DNA of 64,000 nt, from contig CABFPE010000018.1 in the NCBI GenBank assembly GCA_900660155.1, forward strand, positions 708,895-772,894, in the 5' to 3' direction. This DNA comes from Hofstenia miamia. Lineage: Eukaryota; Xenacoelomorpha; Acoela; Hofsteniidae. The translations under genes and the position numbers were made by a program. Positions 33,684 through 46,194 of the stretch are shown one piece after another. The stretch's first letter is position 1. Every line of letters begins with the position of its first letter. The notes beneath the pieces were generated by a model. It saw only the letters and a program-made list of their open reading frames with translations, made no database searches and was not told the DNA's origin.

Positions 33684-35064
33684 GTAAGTAAGTTATTTAG
33701 TAGTATTACGAATATATTTATTAATTTATTTCAAGGTAAATGGAGAGTATTTTAGGAATACGTACACACAATAGCGAAATTTACAATTACTTCGACTAAA
33801 TTTTACAGTGGCAATTAATCATCAAATTTGTTATTCGCGATGTAAAATGAACTACGTAAAATTTAGGTTCCTTTTATCATGTCAAGATATTTACAGTGAA
33901 ATTCTTTAAAAAAGTGTTTGCCATTGCGATATTTGTCAAGTGCCTAGACGGGTAGTAGTGTTTGTTTGAAATATAATATAATCTAAATCCAAATTCTTCT
34001 GAAAATGTGATCATAGGCATTAGAAAATGGTTTACATAAGAAACCTTTACTTTTAATTTTTGTTATAATCGATATAAACGTGGTTTTGACTTGCAATTAA
34101 GCCTGTGTCATATTACGCAATTGGGCTATGCATATCGGCTGCTTGTTTGACTAAGAAAAGCAAGTTTCATTGCATATTTGATACCGAAATACATTTTAAA
34201 TAAAAACTTGTTCATGCGTTATCCTTAAATTTCATTCTCAGGATGCTCTGTGCAAAGAACAATTTAATTCACTTGTACACTGGTTGGCCGTTCAACGAGC
34301 TTGAAGTTGAATGTTTCGGGAAAGACGAAAACTAGTCTCCAATTGTTTGTAGGTATTCAATTTATCGTTTCATTTTAAATTTGAAGTGAAACTTGTTTTT
34401 AGCCAGACAAATACTCAGGTATACTGCCATTTTCTGCTGTCTATTATCATAGACTTCTAAGTAGGAGTCTATGCTATTATCAATTTTTTGCTTCAGATTT
34501 TATTGTTTCGAAAAACAAACAATTCAGTATAAAAATAGCATCAAATACAGGAAAAGCATTTCCGTAACAAAGAAACAAATTTCATAGTCGAATTTCATGC
34601 TAAGAAATTTGTTACTTTTGAAAAAACCCAACTTTGCAATTGCATCTTTGACAAACTAAAATGTACACTTTATACACACTGGACATGAAAACCGTTGATT
34701 AAGTTAGATGGATCAATCAGGAGGTGGATACAGAGATACATGTAAGAAATTATATAGCTAGAATTTGGAAAGGATTAGCGCTTCTCAATTTAATATTTTT
34801 TATTAATTTATCATTCACTTGCAAGAAAATTCTTCAAGAAAGTTTTAAGTTTCAAAAAGTTTAATCATTTTCAATAGCCAAATTATTATATTTTGATAAT
34901 GATTAAAAATACACAAAGTAAGATGTTTCGTTAAGATATACTGGGTGCGAGATATTTGGCCAGGAGTGAACCAAACGCGAGATATATTTGTTAAATTTTA
35001 TTTCTCGTGATCCTCAATGTTATGATTTCATATTACTTACCAAATTTCAAATAAATATTTTTAG
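33684..35064 (+). other. transporter D 5' intron (1381 bp)
   Basis: GTAAGT to TTTTTAG. Contains a short hairpin 'atagact...agtctat' at about 34450-34473, nothing else recognised. Confidence 0.6.
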
Positions 35065-36601
35065 GGTTATCAATACTGAGTATTGGATAGAAAAATGTGG
35101 AATTGGCAAAAGCCAAATAAGGATACTTATCATTTTGTTCTCGTTTTTCAGCTTTTACAATCTTCATTTGTTCAATATTATTTTCTTAGCCGCAAAGGTG
35201 AATTTTGCATGTTCAGATGTCATCACTTCTTCCAACATATCCTACCAAAATGAATGCACAAATTCTTGCCAAAAGTACATCTACGATGAGATGATATCTA
35301 CAATGTATAGCGAAATGGATCTTGCTTGTGGTAGAAACGGATTCTTGCTCTCTTTAGCTACTCCATTTACTTTCATTGGTAATGCAGTTGGATGCATATT
35401 TTCGCCTTATATTCAAGAAGCTTTCGGAAGAAAGGCAAGCATTTATGCGTCCTGTATAACATTCATCATTGGATTTTGTATTCAGTGGTTCTTCAGCACT
35501 ATTTATGGAATGTTGATTAGTCGGTTTCTTATTGGAGTTTCGGTATTATTATATATAAGTTCGGCTCTTATTATACTATGCGAAGTAGTGATCAAGGATA
35601 GACGTTATTTCTTTGGATATTTGTACTCTTTAGGAATTTCTTTCGGAGGTTTGTTAGCTGCTGTCATAGGCTTTGTTTCCATGCACTCATGGCAAATGCA
35701 GGTCTTTTTAGCAACAGTGCCTTTACCATTTTTAATTGTATTTACATACTATTTTATTCCGGAGAGTCCCCGTTGGTTAATTTCTAAAAATAGAATTGAG
35801 GAAGCACAAAATGTACTGCAATGGCTAGCAATCCATAACAAAGTTCAAATCGAAGATAGTGAATTTATTTATTTGAGCAAAGACTACTCCACTGAAGAGG
35901 CGCGCACTGCGTTTTCTTTTACAACCACTATAAAAGAATTGTTCAAATCATCTGAGATAATAAAGCTCTACCTTATCTCTTTATTTCTCTTTGTAACTGG
36001 CAATGGTGTTTTCTATGCACTTAGCTTTAAAACTCCCCAATTAAGTGGAAACCTGTATCTAAACTTTAGTTTACAAGCATTTATTGATGTTTTTTCACTG
36101 CTTTATTTTTTTCTCGTCCTTTTTTTATCACGGATGAATGTTTTCAAATGTTCGCTGTTAACCGCTGTCATTTCACTGGTTGCTGTTAATTTGTTTAAAA
36201 ATTCTTTCACCCAGCTTTCGTTTATTCTAATTGCGAAGATTAGCACCTCAATGTTTTCTTGTGGATGGTTGCTCTTCCAACTTGAAGTTCTACCGATATC
36301 CATACGAAGTGCGGGAATGGCTATTCTAGAATTAATGTGTCGAATGGGTATCGCATTTTTAATGGTAATGAATGAATTTCTTAATGTTTCAACTGATCTT
36401 TACATGCTCTCAATTCTTCTTTTCATAGCTTTTTTACTGATTAATTTCTACTTCACTAATGATTCTATGCATGCATTGCCAGAAAGTTTTGAAGAGTTGA
36501 AACAAACGTATTCCTGCAAAGACTTGCCTGATGAGACGTTTAACAGTGATCCAATTATGGATGAGAAGTCTCAGTTGATAAGTTACCAACCTTTTGACTA
36601 A
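35065..36601 (+). CDS. transporter D: SLC22-like MFS protein
   Basis: 512 residues from the spliced ATG (MVINTEYWIEKCGIGKSQ). Same length and motif order as C. They include CSDVITSSNISYQNECTNSC in the external loop, STMYSEMDLACGR, GRKASIYAS, CEVVIKDRRYFFGY, IPESPRWLISKNRIEEAQ and a cytoplasmic C-terminus ending DEKSQLISYQ. It reads as intact. The sequence upstream of 35065 is open as far as 34988, but that is intron and lacks the family N-terminus. Pairs with C as the closest complete relative; B is closer still to D in the retained half. Function inferred from family only: facilitative or exchange transport of small organic ions at the plasma membrane. Confidence 0.88.
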
Positions 36602-37560
36602 AAACTTTTTATTTTAATTTTCCCAATATTTTACTGTGGAATTTATATTTTTAAATGTTGTTTTTTGCTTTAGAGACAATACTTTTCATGTGTACTTCTG
36701 AATTTAATCAGGTTTTAACTAAACAAAAAAGGCAAACAAATATAATTGTTTCACCAAAAATTATCTAAAGTGTTGAATTTTATAATACAAGTATTTAAGT
36801 ATTCTTAGAGAGTATTTTGTTTTATATTTAATCAATGTGTTTTGTTTAAATAACGCTTTACCATTTCTACTTTACTAACAATAATGTGTAACATGTTATT
36901 ACTGTTTAACTAGTCACTTTGAGCTAAGCTAGCTTACATACATAATCGCACATATTTAAATTTGTTAGTAATGCGTTTTGACACCAAACCTGTATTGCCA
37001 ATATTTTGGAGAGAAGATTTTCCCCGGAATGACGTTCCTAATATATGGGGAGTTTCAGAGTATTCTTGGAGTTGAAAAATGCATACAAGTTCTCATTTTA
37101 TTCAATCTATTAAAACAATTGCACATATTAAAACTAAAAGCCTCGAATAGCATGATTTTATTTAGTTTTGACAGTTAATTTGACAACTCTTATGTGAGCA
37201 AGTGCCTACTACTTATAGACACTTTTTAGTCTTTCCATATAATTTATTTGAATGAAACTCGGTACTGGAAATGATACTAATACTAGATACTCGATCGAAT
37301 GTTCTGAAAACTTCGAATCGAGTTCGAACATAGAAATTACGTCACATTCATTAGCAGATCAAGAAATTTCTATTGGGAATGTATCCTTATAGCACATTAT
37401 TAAATTATTCAATTAAAGCACTATTCAATTAATCCCATTCTGCACGCTGCAAAGTAATTGGGTAAACAAAAATTTCTTTGTTAACTACATCATAATTAGT
37501 TTACTGTTGTCACGCACAGTGTGTATAGAAGCGGACACTGCATTGCAAACCACTGTGAAG
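36602..37560. other. intergenic, nothing recognised
   Basis: The 3' flank of D does not match those of B and C. No gene found. Confidence 0.4.
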
Positions 37561-37716
37561 AATTGTTTCAAGGTTGTCTTTTTGTCTCAAAGATAGGATT
37601 ACTTACCTTCCAAAATTTTCATTACCGGATTATGGAAATTGATTTTAAGAAGAGCTCATTACGATGGCAATGTTAATAGTTTTTTATGTGCTATTCATTT
37701 TGCGGAACATTTCATT
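37561..37716 (+). pseudogene. possible THAP-domain remnant
   Basis: The plus strand reads KDRITYLPKFSLPDYGN and then, in the same frame after two stops and in about the right place, NVNSFLCAIHFAEHFI. The latter resembles the end of a THAP domain (N-x-x-SxLCxxHFxxxxF). The first cysteine pair is not found. It may be the head of another P-like transposon. Confidence 0.35.
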
Positions 37717-38156
37717 TAACTTAACAAAAATGAATCGCAAAAATTTGGATCGTTAAACATCCAATATACCAAATATTCATTCATTTCCCTCATATCATCA
37801 CAAACTAATTTACGAAGAAGTATTGAGAAGATAATATATAGTAAAACCAGAAAATTCGAAAGGCTTCTCAAGGAATATATTTTTTTACCTAATGCCGATG
37901 AACTAAAAAATAACAATGAAGATTGGAGTTTTAAAAAAGTTTCAAATTTCTATGAATAATGAATTTCTGATGCCCTTCAATATTGTATATCGTTGTAACC
38001 CATATGTCAGAGCTGTGATATGTCATATCCCGAGTCACAGTGCGCAAAGCATTGGAAAGTTGTGTCTCCTCTATTTTCGTTTACAGTAGATTTTCTGAGA
38101 ATATCTCTTTCTTGTGATAATAGATTCTTGTTTTGTCATGGAAGTTACATCATTTA

Positions 38157-38367
38157 AACTCTGTCCCAGTTAATAAGTAAAGTTTTATATCAATAATTGG
38201 GGTTTTACTATAGCGTAAATACCATGGTTTTGGCTCGAATTAGATAGTTTAGGATCTTGTGCATATTATAAAAAAATGAAAATCAAAACTTGAAATTATA
38301 AACGTGTTTATATCATACTACCTCATTTTCCTAAAAAACCGGTTTACTTATTAACTGGGACAGAGTT
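38157..38367. mobile_element. 211-bp MITE with perfect 26-bp or longer inverted ends
   Basis: 38154-38181 and 38343-38370 are perfect reverse complements over 28 bp (left core ACTCTGTCCCAGTTAATAAG). The outermost bases can be read as a TA duplication (Tc1/mariner-like) or TTAA (piggyBac-like). The interior is non-coding. Confidence 0.8.
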
Positions 38368-38833
38368 TAATTGAAGTATAATTTATTCAATCGTTGCACA
38401 TTTGGCTTTATTTATTTTGTATACACACTTCGTGGTTCGACTATTTTCCGGAAAAAATTCAAGTTTTACTAATATTTTAAATTCTTGAAGCGCTTGATAA
38501 TTTTGACATGTTCAAGGTTTTGTGATTACTTAGATCTCTCAATGACTGGTATATTGATTATAACATTCTTTGAAAATTATAAGAATGCAGAAATACTTGA
38601 TGATATTAATCATTCTAACCGGATTCATATCATTTATCGAAAAAACGCCTGTCCCAGTTTATGTAAGCCATCAGTGAATTGCTGTGTTGAACGTCCCTTC
38701 TTTTTTGTTGATTAATGGAAAACCTGAAATCCTGTTAGCTTAATTAAGCGAAAATAGGTGAAATTTAAGTTTTAATGTCAGATACGCGCGTGCACAAGCT
38801 ATGTACTATAAGAGATGTTTTCGAAGCAAAAGC

Positions 38834-39298
38834 TCAATTTTGACCTATTAAGATACTGTTGGCTGTATTTAAAAACGACATTTTCACTCTAAAAATTCTT
38901 TTTCTTTTCCATGGACGATTTACAAAAATTTGACTTAACTCGATTAGGGCTTGAAAATCCACTTTTTGCACATGCTTAGTTATTGTTTCAAAAATCTCTA
39001 CAAAACTTTGAACTAACATGAGAATTTGTTCAGAGTTGCTTTCAGGAATACATTGAAACTGACTTTGTGAATTATATACATGCTCAGGAGAATTTACCCT
39101 TTTTCCAAAACTAAGTGTGACCACTACACTGCGTTGTTCACTGTAAATTCCTAAACTTTGATGTTTTTTGGTACGGGCATTGTGTTGGACTATGTGTAGT
39201 TTGACTGTTTGGTAAGCTCTTTGAAATTCCTCTAGTTTCTTAGCTATTTTGAAATAACAAATTATTTTCTTTTGAGCATCCACGGAATGCATCCACAC
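38834..39298 (-). pseudogene. unknown coding-like frame, 154 residues
   Basis: The open frame has protein-like, helical composition (AKKLEEFQRAYQTVKLHIVQ, SVVVTLSFGKRVNSPEHVYN, VQKVDFQALIELSQIF, RPWKRKRIFRVKMSFLNTAN). Upstream, in another frame at about 39290-39390, is KNAPYAIDWTDKCHHKYRAV followed by KARIPTLRCVDAFRGC, which reads like its missing N-terminus with one frameshift between. No intron is needed. A processed pseudogene or a transposon-carried gene fits best. I do not recognise the family. Confidence 0.4.
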
Positions 39299-39390
39299 AT
39301 CGAAGGGTGGGAATTCTGGCTTTTACAGCTCGATATTTATGATGGCATTTGTCAGTCCAGTCAATTGCATATGGTGCATTCTTTTGCTAT

Positions 39391-40429
39391 TGACCTAGTT
39401 TTCGAGATGTGCGCGGAGCATTGGCATTGCGCTACTTTATAGTAATACATCAACTAGAGTTGTCAGAGTATTTGTAGCTACTTTGTTTTGGATTCTTAAA
39501 TCTTTATTGCATCACATCTTTCATTTGAAGAACAGCTAAGATATTCAGCAAATTGAAATAATTTTGGCGATATATTTTCTAAAATCTAATATAATTAGAG
39601 TCTGGCCCTGCATTCTTTTTACTATTGTTGATGACAATGCTGAGGTGCTAAAGAAAACTCTCAAACATATTTTCAAAAATTTTCCACAACTGTCAGTTCT
39701 AACGTTAGTAATGGATCTTCCTTTCAGCAATAAACACCAACCAAACCTGATTTGAGAAATGCAAAAAGCGGTAAATTTATATCCTGATTAAGTTTGGTTT
39801 TCAGAAATTAACAAAACATGAAAGTACAATCTCACTAAATTATGTGTATCAAATAGAATAGTCCTATGGTTGGAGAATGCGTAAGAAAAAATCCTTGCCA
39901 CCTCTTGTATAGTACTACTTTAAAGTATATACCAATGTGTAATTTCACAAATTGTCAAGTACATTTCATATAAGCGTATTTAAATATTAATTATTTTTCC
40001 TGATTTAATTAGTAAGTGCATTTCAGAAATATGAAATATATATATCATAGCACTGGAATGACAAATTTTAGCATATATTTGCCCTGCGTTCCATTACCAT
40101 AAAAATATTTTCCGCTAGTATTTTTATTGTTATATATTATAGAAATTATAAGCCCATTATTAAGAACGACTAAGCAAAATAAGCAATTGAAAATAGACAT
40201 CTCATAAATAGTTTGGCCTATTTTATTATTAAAATGTAATACAAAATAAATCACGTTGTATTTTTTCTTTTTTTGCAACTTTGCAATCTTTGGTGATCCT
40301 ATTGCTATCATTCCCAAATTCCTAGGCGTCTAATATTTATAGGCTTCTATTAACACATCTCCAGCTTTATATGGTTTTGAATGGACATTAAATCGCCTCA
40401 TTACCTGAACAATAGGCATGAAAAGAATT
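39391..40429. other. intergenic, nothing certain
   Basis: A short plus-strand frame at 39564-39755 ends KTLKHIFKNFPQLSVLTLVM. Its composition is plausible but no motif is recognised. Confidence 0.35.
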
Positions 40430-40637
40430 TGAATATTGTTTACAAAAATCGTATTTTTCATTGAAAAAAATTTTTATTTGCATGTACTCCAGTTACAAGA
40501 TTAAGTTTTAGAACAAATCTTCATCATTGCATGAGCGGACCCAAATCTATATATTTCTTAATAGGCTTGGATAATATTACTCAAAAATGTGGAAAACTCC
40601 CTTTGTTTCTTAAAAGTAATACTAGTGGAAATAGGGT
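40430..40637 (+). repeat. dispersed repeat family R1, copy 2
   Basis: Matches 7590-7835 and 46195-46440 ('tttttcattgaaaaaaa', 'catgtactccag', 'tcatcattgcatgagcgg', 'agtaatactagtgg'). Confidence 0.65.
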
Positions 40638-40779
40638 TAAGCTATAGCGCTAGCTCGAATATGACCAAAAATCATATTTCAAATACTAATTTTAAATAAT
40701 TGTTAAGTGTGATCATTATTGAGGCAAGTTGCGTATTTATATTAGGTAAAATGAATTGATCACTGATCAAAGAATAACC

Positions 40780-40857
40780 GATTATTAGTAATAAACTTCT
40801 TGCCAAAACAGTTTGACAAGAATTCATTCGTTAGCTCTTGTTCAGTTAAAGATATAT
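40780..40857 (+). other. candidate 5' exon end of transporter E (split start codon)
   Basis: GATAT-AT|GTAAGC gives a donor at 40858. Joined to the acceptor at 41264 it yields ATG TTA ATT AAT ACA GAG. An in-frame TAA lies three codons before. The predicted intron is 407 bp. Exon start not defined. Confidence 0.45.
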
Positions 40858-41264
40858 GTAAGCTTTGTATTCTCTTTGATCTAACTTTAAACTATCTTGC
40901 TAGTTCATTTATATTGTTAGTTCCATAGGGAGCAAACTATACAACTTTTGTTGCGAAATCAATTATGATAAGAAACCATATTGTAGGCATTTAAATTATT
41001 TCAAAATTATCCTATCACAATGCGCTATTTCAGACCTTTAATTCTAAAGTAGATTTTCAGATAGTCTTGAAAAAAAGTAATCATTGTATTTTTTGTTCAT
41101 TAATTAAACGTTTTAAACTTTAAACTTTAAGATTATTCTTACTTGACTTATAGACTAAAATACTTATTTTCTAGTCAATGAATGAATGTCAAGATATATT
41201 TGTATTTTAGCTTGCATTTTTTGTAAAAAAAAAGAGTCCTGAATTTAATAAAGGTATATTTTAG

Positions 41265-42759
41265 GTTAATTAATACAGAGGTTTGGATAGAAAAATGTGG
41301 AAGCGGACGAGGACAAATACAGATACTTTTTACGGCTTTTTTAATTCTGGCCTTTTCTGCTGTTCATTTCTTCAATCTTGGTTTCTTAGCTGTAGCAGTC
41401 AAATTCACATGCTCTGATGATGCGCATTTCTTGAGCAATATAACTTATCTGAATAAATGCTCCAATTCCTGCCAGAGGTATATGTATGTTGAAAAAGTGT
41501 CAACCCTGTTTCACGAAATGGATCTAGCTTGTGATGTGAATCGATTCTTGTTCACGCTTGCCAATCCTTTGACGTTTCTTGGTAGTGCTTTAGGCTGTAT
41601 TGTTTCTGCATTCTTTCAAACAATGCTGGGCCGTAAAGTTACTATTTATGTTTCTTACATTATTTTCGCTCTGGGATTTTGCCTTCTTTGGTTTTCAAAA
41701 AACATTTATGGATTACTGGTTTATAGATTTCTTGTTGGAGTATCGCTTATACTTCATCTTACCTCAATGTTTTTAATTTTGTGTGAAGTTGTTAGTCGCG
41801 AAAAGCGTTACTTATATGCATTCATTTACTTCTCAGCTGTATCATGTGGTGGTTTATTGGCGTCAATTATTGGCTATTTTTGGAGGCATTCATGGCAAAT
41901 GCAGCTATTTATATCAACAGCTCCTCTTCTCATCTTAATTATGTGTGCAATTTTTTACCTTCCTGAAAGTCCTCGTTGGTTGATTTCTAAGAACAGAATT
42001 AAAGAGGCTGAAGATGTTTTGCAGTGGCTAGCAAAGCAAAACAATGCTCAAATTGAAAAAGATGCATTCTCTTCTTTAAGCAAGAACTATTCAAATATAG
42101 ATGCCCGCGAAACGTTTTCATTTATTAGCGCTGCCAAGGACTTGTTCGCATCCAATGACATTATGAAGCTATATCTTGTCTCATTATTCATATTTGTGAC
42201 TTCAACCGGGACATTTTACATAATCAGTTTTAACATATCAAAAATAAGTACAAATTTGTACTCAAACTTTGCTCTCCAAGCGATGTCAGATGCGTTCTGC
42301 ATGATTTACTTCATTTTAATTCAATTCTCTTCACGCATGTGTATTTTTAAATGTACCCTAGTAATCGCATCTATTTCAATGTTACTGTATAATTTTCTTG
42401 AAAAGTATTCTGCAAGCTTTGTTTTTATAATGATTTCAAAGGCCAGTATTACAATGTGTTCGTTTGGATGGCTGGTTTTCAGTCCTGAGCTTTTACCAAT
42501 CCCCATGCGAAGTGCAGGTGTTGCTATTTTGGAACTAATCACTCGCATCTTTGTCATACTTTTTATGACAATTACTGAATTTTGCAGTTTTGCTGTCAAC
42601 TACTATATACTTTCTTTTCTTTCCTTTATGAGTTTTTTATTTTTACACGTCTTCTTTAAAGATGACTCGATTGCTGCTTTGCCTGAAAGCTATGATGAAC
42701 TGAACCAAACTTACTCTTATAAGAACGAAAAATCCCATCTAATAAAACCCAGCAAATAA
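41265..42759 (+). CDS. transporter E: SLC22-like MFS protein
   Basis: 498 residues from the spliced ATG (MLINTEVWIEKCGSGRGQ). It has CSNSCQRYMYVEKVSTLFHE then MDLACDVNR in the external loop, GRKVTIYVS after helix 2, CEVVSREKRYLYAF, LPESPRWLISKNRIKEAE and PELLPIPMRSAG before the late helices. The C-terminal tail is shorter than in C and D and ends with lysines (EKSHLIKPSK). It shares the exon layout and split start but is clearly diverged, so it represents an early duplicate. The upstream and downstream flanks do not align with the other copies. Substrate unknown; role inferred from family. Confidence 0.87.
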
Positions 42760-44564
42760 AGTTGATTATTTTTTACAATCATGAAGTGAATATTTTAATG
42801 ACAATTTGCCATGGAAACACTTAGTTTGTTACAGGCTGTGTTTCTGAGGAGTTACAGTATACAGTTTTTAAGCTCATTTAATAGTCAGATGGCATTGGTA
42901 ATCCTATTTAGGTCCGCCACTACATAAAAATACCTTTAAGATTAAATGCTTTCTTATTTTAGAATATTATGAAATTTAATTATCTTATTAGACTACATTT
43001 TTAGCCAAGTATATTTCTGCCACCAAACTCGTAACTACACGTTAGTTTTCGTGGGAGAAAAATTGGAGTATACATTAATCCCATTGCGTTACTAGCTCCA
43101 TTAAATATTCTACACTATTAGCAAAAATGCTTGAGTTACTCAATAATTCAATTTTTCAATCAATTTTAATTTTTTTGCTCAATAATTTCCATTGACTCAA
43201 TTTTATCTCAATCACAGCCAATTTCCAGAGATATGATTGTAAATAAATGCGACATCTACTTATACATTTCTGGGCCAAGTAAAATTAAAACACATTGCTT
43301 GTAGTAGTTCAGCGCTGCACCAATATTATCGTCATACGCTATCATGTAGATACGAATTTTATCCTCAAAGCAGATTTTAAGCTCACAGCAAGCCTGTAGC
43401 CACGAGGGTATTGGGACGCCCCCCCCCTTGGACAATAAAACTAAAATCAAAATCAGCATGTAAAAATAAATTTTTTTAATTCAATTCTTGTAAATTTGCT
43501 CTCAATGTCGTAATATTTTGGTCACTCACTAAATGTCCCCACGTCAGAAAATCCTGCGTTCGTCCATGCATGCAACCAAGACCTACGGTAATCAAATGCA
43601 CTCCGCTGTAGCCAGCATTTGATGTAGGATATCCTAAGAAACAAATTGAAGAATTTGCTAGATTTAGCATTTCCATACTTTTTGAAACATTTTGTTTTTA
43701 TTGATAATCGTAAGGCGACATCCAAATATAATGAGGCCATTATTGAGAAACAATTATTTTCTACATTTCAAAATCAATTGTTTGAGGTACATTGAAACTG
43801 CAGAATGTACAATAGCACAAATATAGATCTAAAGTTTTTATTTGGAGATTCAGATTTCTCAAAATTGATTTACTTTATTCATAAAGCTTTCTAATTTGTT
43901 TGGTGAACCCTTAGTTTGTTTCGAAGCGAATGTAGTGATTGTAGGGCTAGGGCCGAGTTTGTAACAAAAAATTTTCATGCCCTATCCGAATTTGCATTTA
44001 TTTTATCCTGTTCGGATTTATTCGGATTAACTATCGTATTCCGGAAGTCGCAAGTTTTCATATTTTAATATAAAATCACTTCTGCAGGCATGTCTTAGCG
44101 GTAAGTCAACCAGCAGTTTTTTTATCTAATTTGGTGACAAAAGCTGTTCGTGTAGCACGGGTGACATTGATATTTCCTACTTTTAACCCATTCTCTACCA
44201 TTGTATCAAATGGCTACAGGTAATATTTAAGGAAGTACGTTGCAAATTCATGTGCAAATTTATTAGTTGTTAATATTACTTCAGAGGATTAACACTTTTT
44301 ATTGATGATGGGTAGCAAAAGATAATCTAAAAATGCATCTTTACTCAAGAAATAATGGTCGATATGAGTCACTTTCTCAACCTCTATTGACTGGTTTTTC
44401 CTTATGTCAAAATTTTGGAGAGGTTTAGGTAAAAAAGTGTGGATGTATTAGGTCAAATTTGAGTTGCCCTAATCATGACACTACAATACTGCGAAAGTTA
44501 TTGAAGAATATAATGTGATGTATTCAGAGTTTTAGTCTTGAATTAATAGTTGATATTTTATCAG
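42760..44564. other. intergenic with repeat-like islands, no gene called
   Basis: A G+C-richer block at 43380-43650, with a run of nine C at about 43421-43429, has frames on the minus strand (MHGRTQDFLTWG) that look like repeat-derived sequence. 43930-44060 holds 'cggatttattcggatta' repeats. No family assigned. Confidence 0.35.
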
Positions 44565-44630
44565 GATATAACTGGATCTCAATTTATGCTACTCTGCCCT
44601 GCCCTGGTTATCCTGTTCGGACTCAACCAT
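44565..44630 (+). repeat. repeat family R2 fragment (inverted relative to 14450-14530)
   Basis: 'actggatctcaattt' and 'ggttatcctgttcgga' match the reverse complement of 14450-14530. Confidence 0.55.
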
Positions 44631-45196
44631 ATGTAGGACCACAAAAGTGAAAGAATTTTGTGATATTCTTTATTTAAAATACTTGGACAAAACTTAAACC
44701 AGTTCACTACTTGCAAAAACAATTAATTTTTTTTACTTTTATTGCATTTTACTGCAAATCGTCAGGCCGTGTGGCAACATAAAATTGAAAGAATGCTCAG
44801 TCTTGACAAATTACCATCAACCCCTCCTAAATGCGTGTCGACCCCTTTAGGTGATAATGTTGGGTACGGGCCTGGATCACGGCGAGAAAAATTTACTGTA
44901 GGACACATGAACTGGGCAATTGTCAAAACTGAAATAACTGAGGGAATTGGAAAATCATGGATCAATTTTTAATCACATTTTGATGTTTTTTTACTCAATA
45001 GAACCAGAAGAATTTATTTCTTGGTATGCACACTTTTCATAGCCAACAGTGTATGAAAAAGTCATGTTTTGAGCTGCGTTGTGCAAAAGGTAAAGCATTT
45101 TGTCATTATTGTCTAGACAATTGGTTAAAATGTAATTGAAGACTACTTTCCTTAACGGATATGACATTGGATCTCATTACCAGTTGAATAAATGTC

Positions 45197-45560
45197 AAGT
45201 CAATTACGCTCTGCAATATTCGGAGTATATATTAACTTTGAGATTCTGAATATATTTGTAACATGTAAGTCCCATCTTAGATTGTTGGATATGGTAAACC
45301 GACAACTTGAAAGTAACTTCAAATATGCTACGAGCACGGTGTCAATCATAGATCCTTGGGGATGCCTCATGAGATACCTATGTTCATTGCTCAAAAGACT
45401 ACCGTGTTTGGGACAAACCCTGCAGTTATGTAAATAGAAAGTTATCCAATTAACTAGACATGTGGACTTAAAGAGCTAATCGACTTAGTGATTAGAGTGC
45501 AGTAAGGAACCATATCTAATGCTTTACTAAAGTCCACCGCCTACACAATGACACTGGTAA
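45197..45560 (-). mobile_element. LINE reverse-transcriptase fragment (degraded)
   Basis: On the minus strand AVDFSKALDMVPYCTLI (about 45490-45535) is polymerase motif A (usual DFSKAFDxVPH). Then HPQGSMIDTVL resembles the GxPQGS box, with the original glycine-valine lost, and FTISNNLRWDLHVTNI matches the post-catalytic 'LGVTISxNLxWxxH'. The FADD box region is deleted and frames change at least twice. CR1/Jockey-like family. Confidence 0.65.
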
Positions 45561-46194
45561 TATATGGTTTGTCGATGTGATTTGTAATAATTTCCAAGAG
45601 GGGAAGTAATACCTAGTGTAGAGCAAATCATTTAAGAGCTCTCTTCCGTAAAAAAGTTGTTGGTTTGTTCTAAATATTATATACCAATTATTTAATTAGG
45701 CTTTTAATATAGGCTAAGCATTAAAAGTACAACCCAGAGAACTGATTTGATGAATGTTTTTTACCAGAAGTTTTTTCACTGTGATCGGATTTATATAGAT
45801 AAAATTATATAACTAATCTACGTTGCATGATATGATGTGATATTGAATTATTTTATCAGTAGTTATGAATTATGACAAAAAATATCTAAGGGAATTTTAC
45901 AAAGTATATCAGCATGTAATTATGATATCAGTTCTGTACTAATTTGATTTGCAATAACTGACACATGCGGTTGTTTTCGCTATGCTTTTCACAGAATAGC
46001 TGGTTCGATAACTATGGTAAAGCAGGACAGGAAAAACAAAATCATTAAGAAGACATCATCAAGAACACAACAAAAAAATGTCTCATGATGGCACCGTTGT
46101 ATGAAAGACACAAGATGTTTATAGTAAAAAATAGCAAAACTTCATAAGACAAAATATTTCAGAATAGTTTTTGTTCTCAAACACGACATCCTCA

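Noticed and set aside
34446-34475. Hairpin 'atagactt...agtctat' as a microRNA precursor
   Set aside because: Stem is far too short, with no extended pairing on either side.
34988-35064. In-frame ATG upstream of transporter D (would extend the protein by 26 residues)
   Set aside because: It reads through a polypyrimidine/TAG acceptor conserved in all copies, and the added residues are not shared by A, C or E.
43256-43740. Overlapping minus-strand frames around a C9 run
   Set aside because: Frames overlap one another and change without order; more like an unclassified repeat than a gene.
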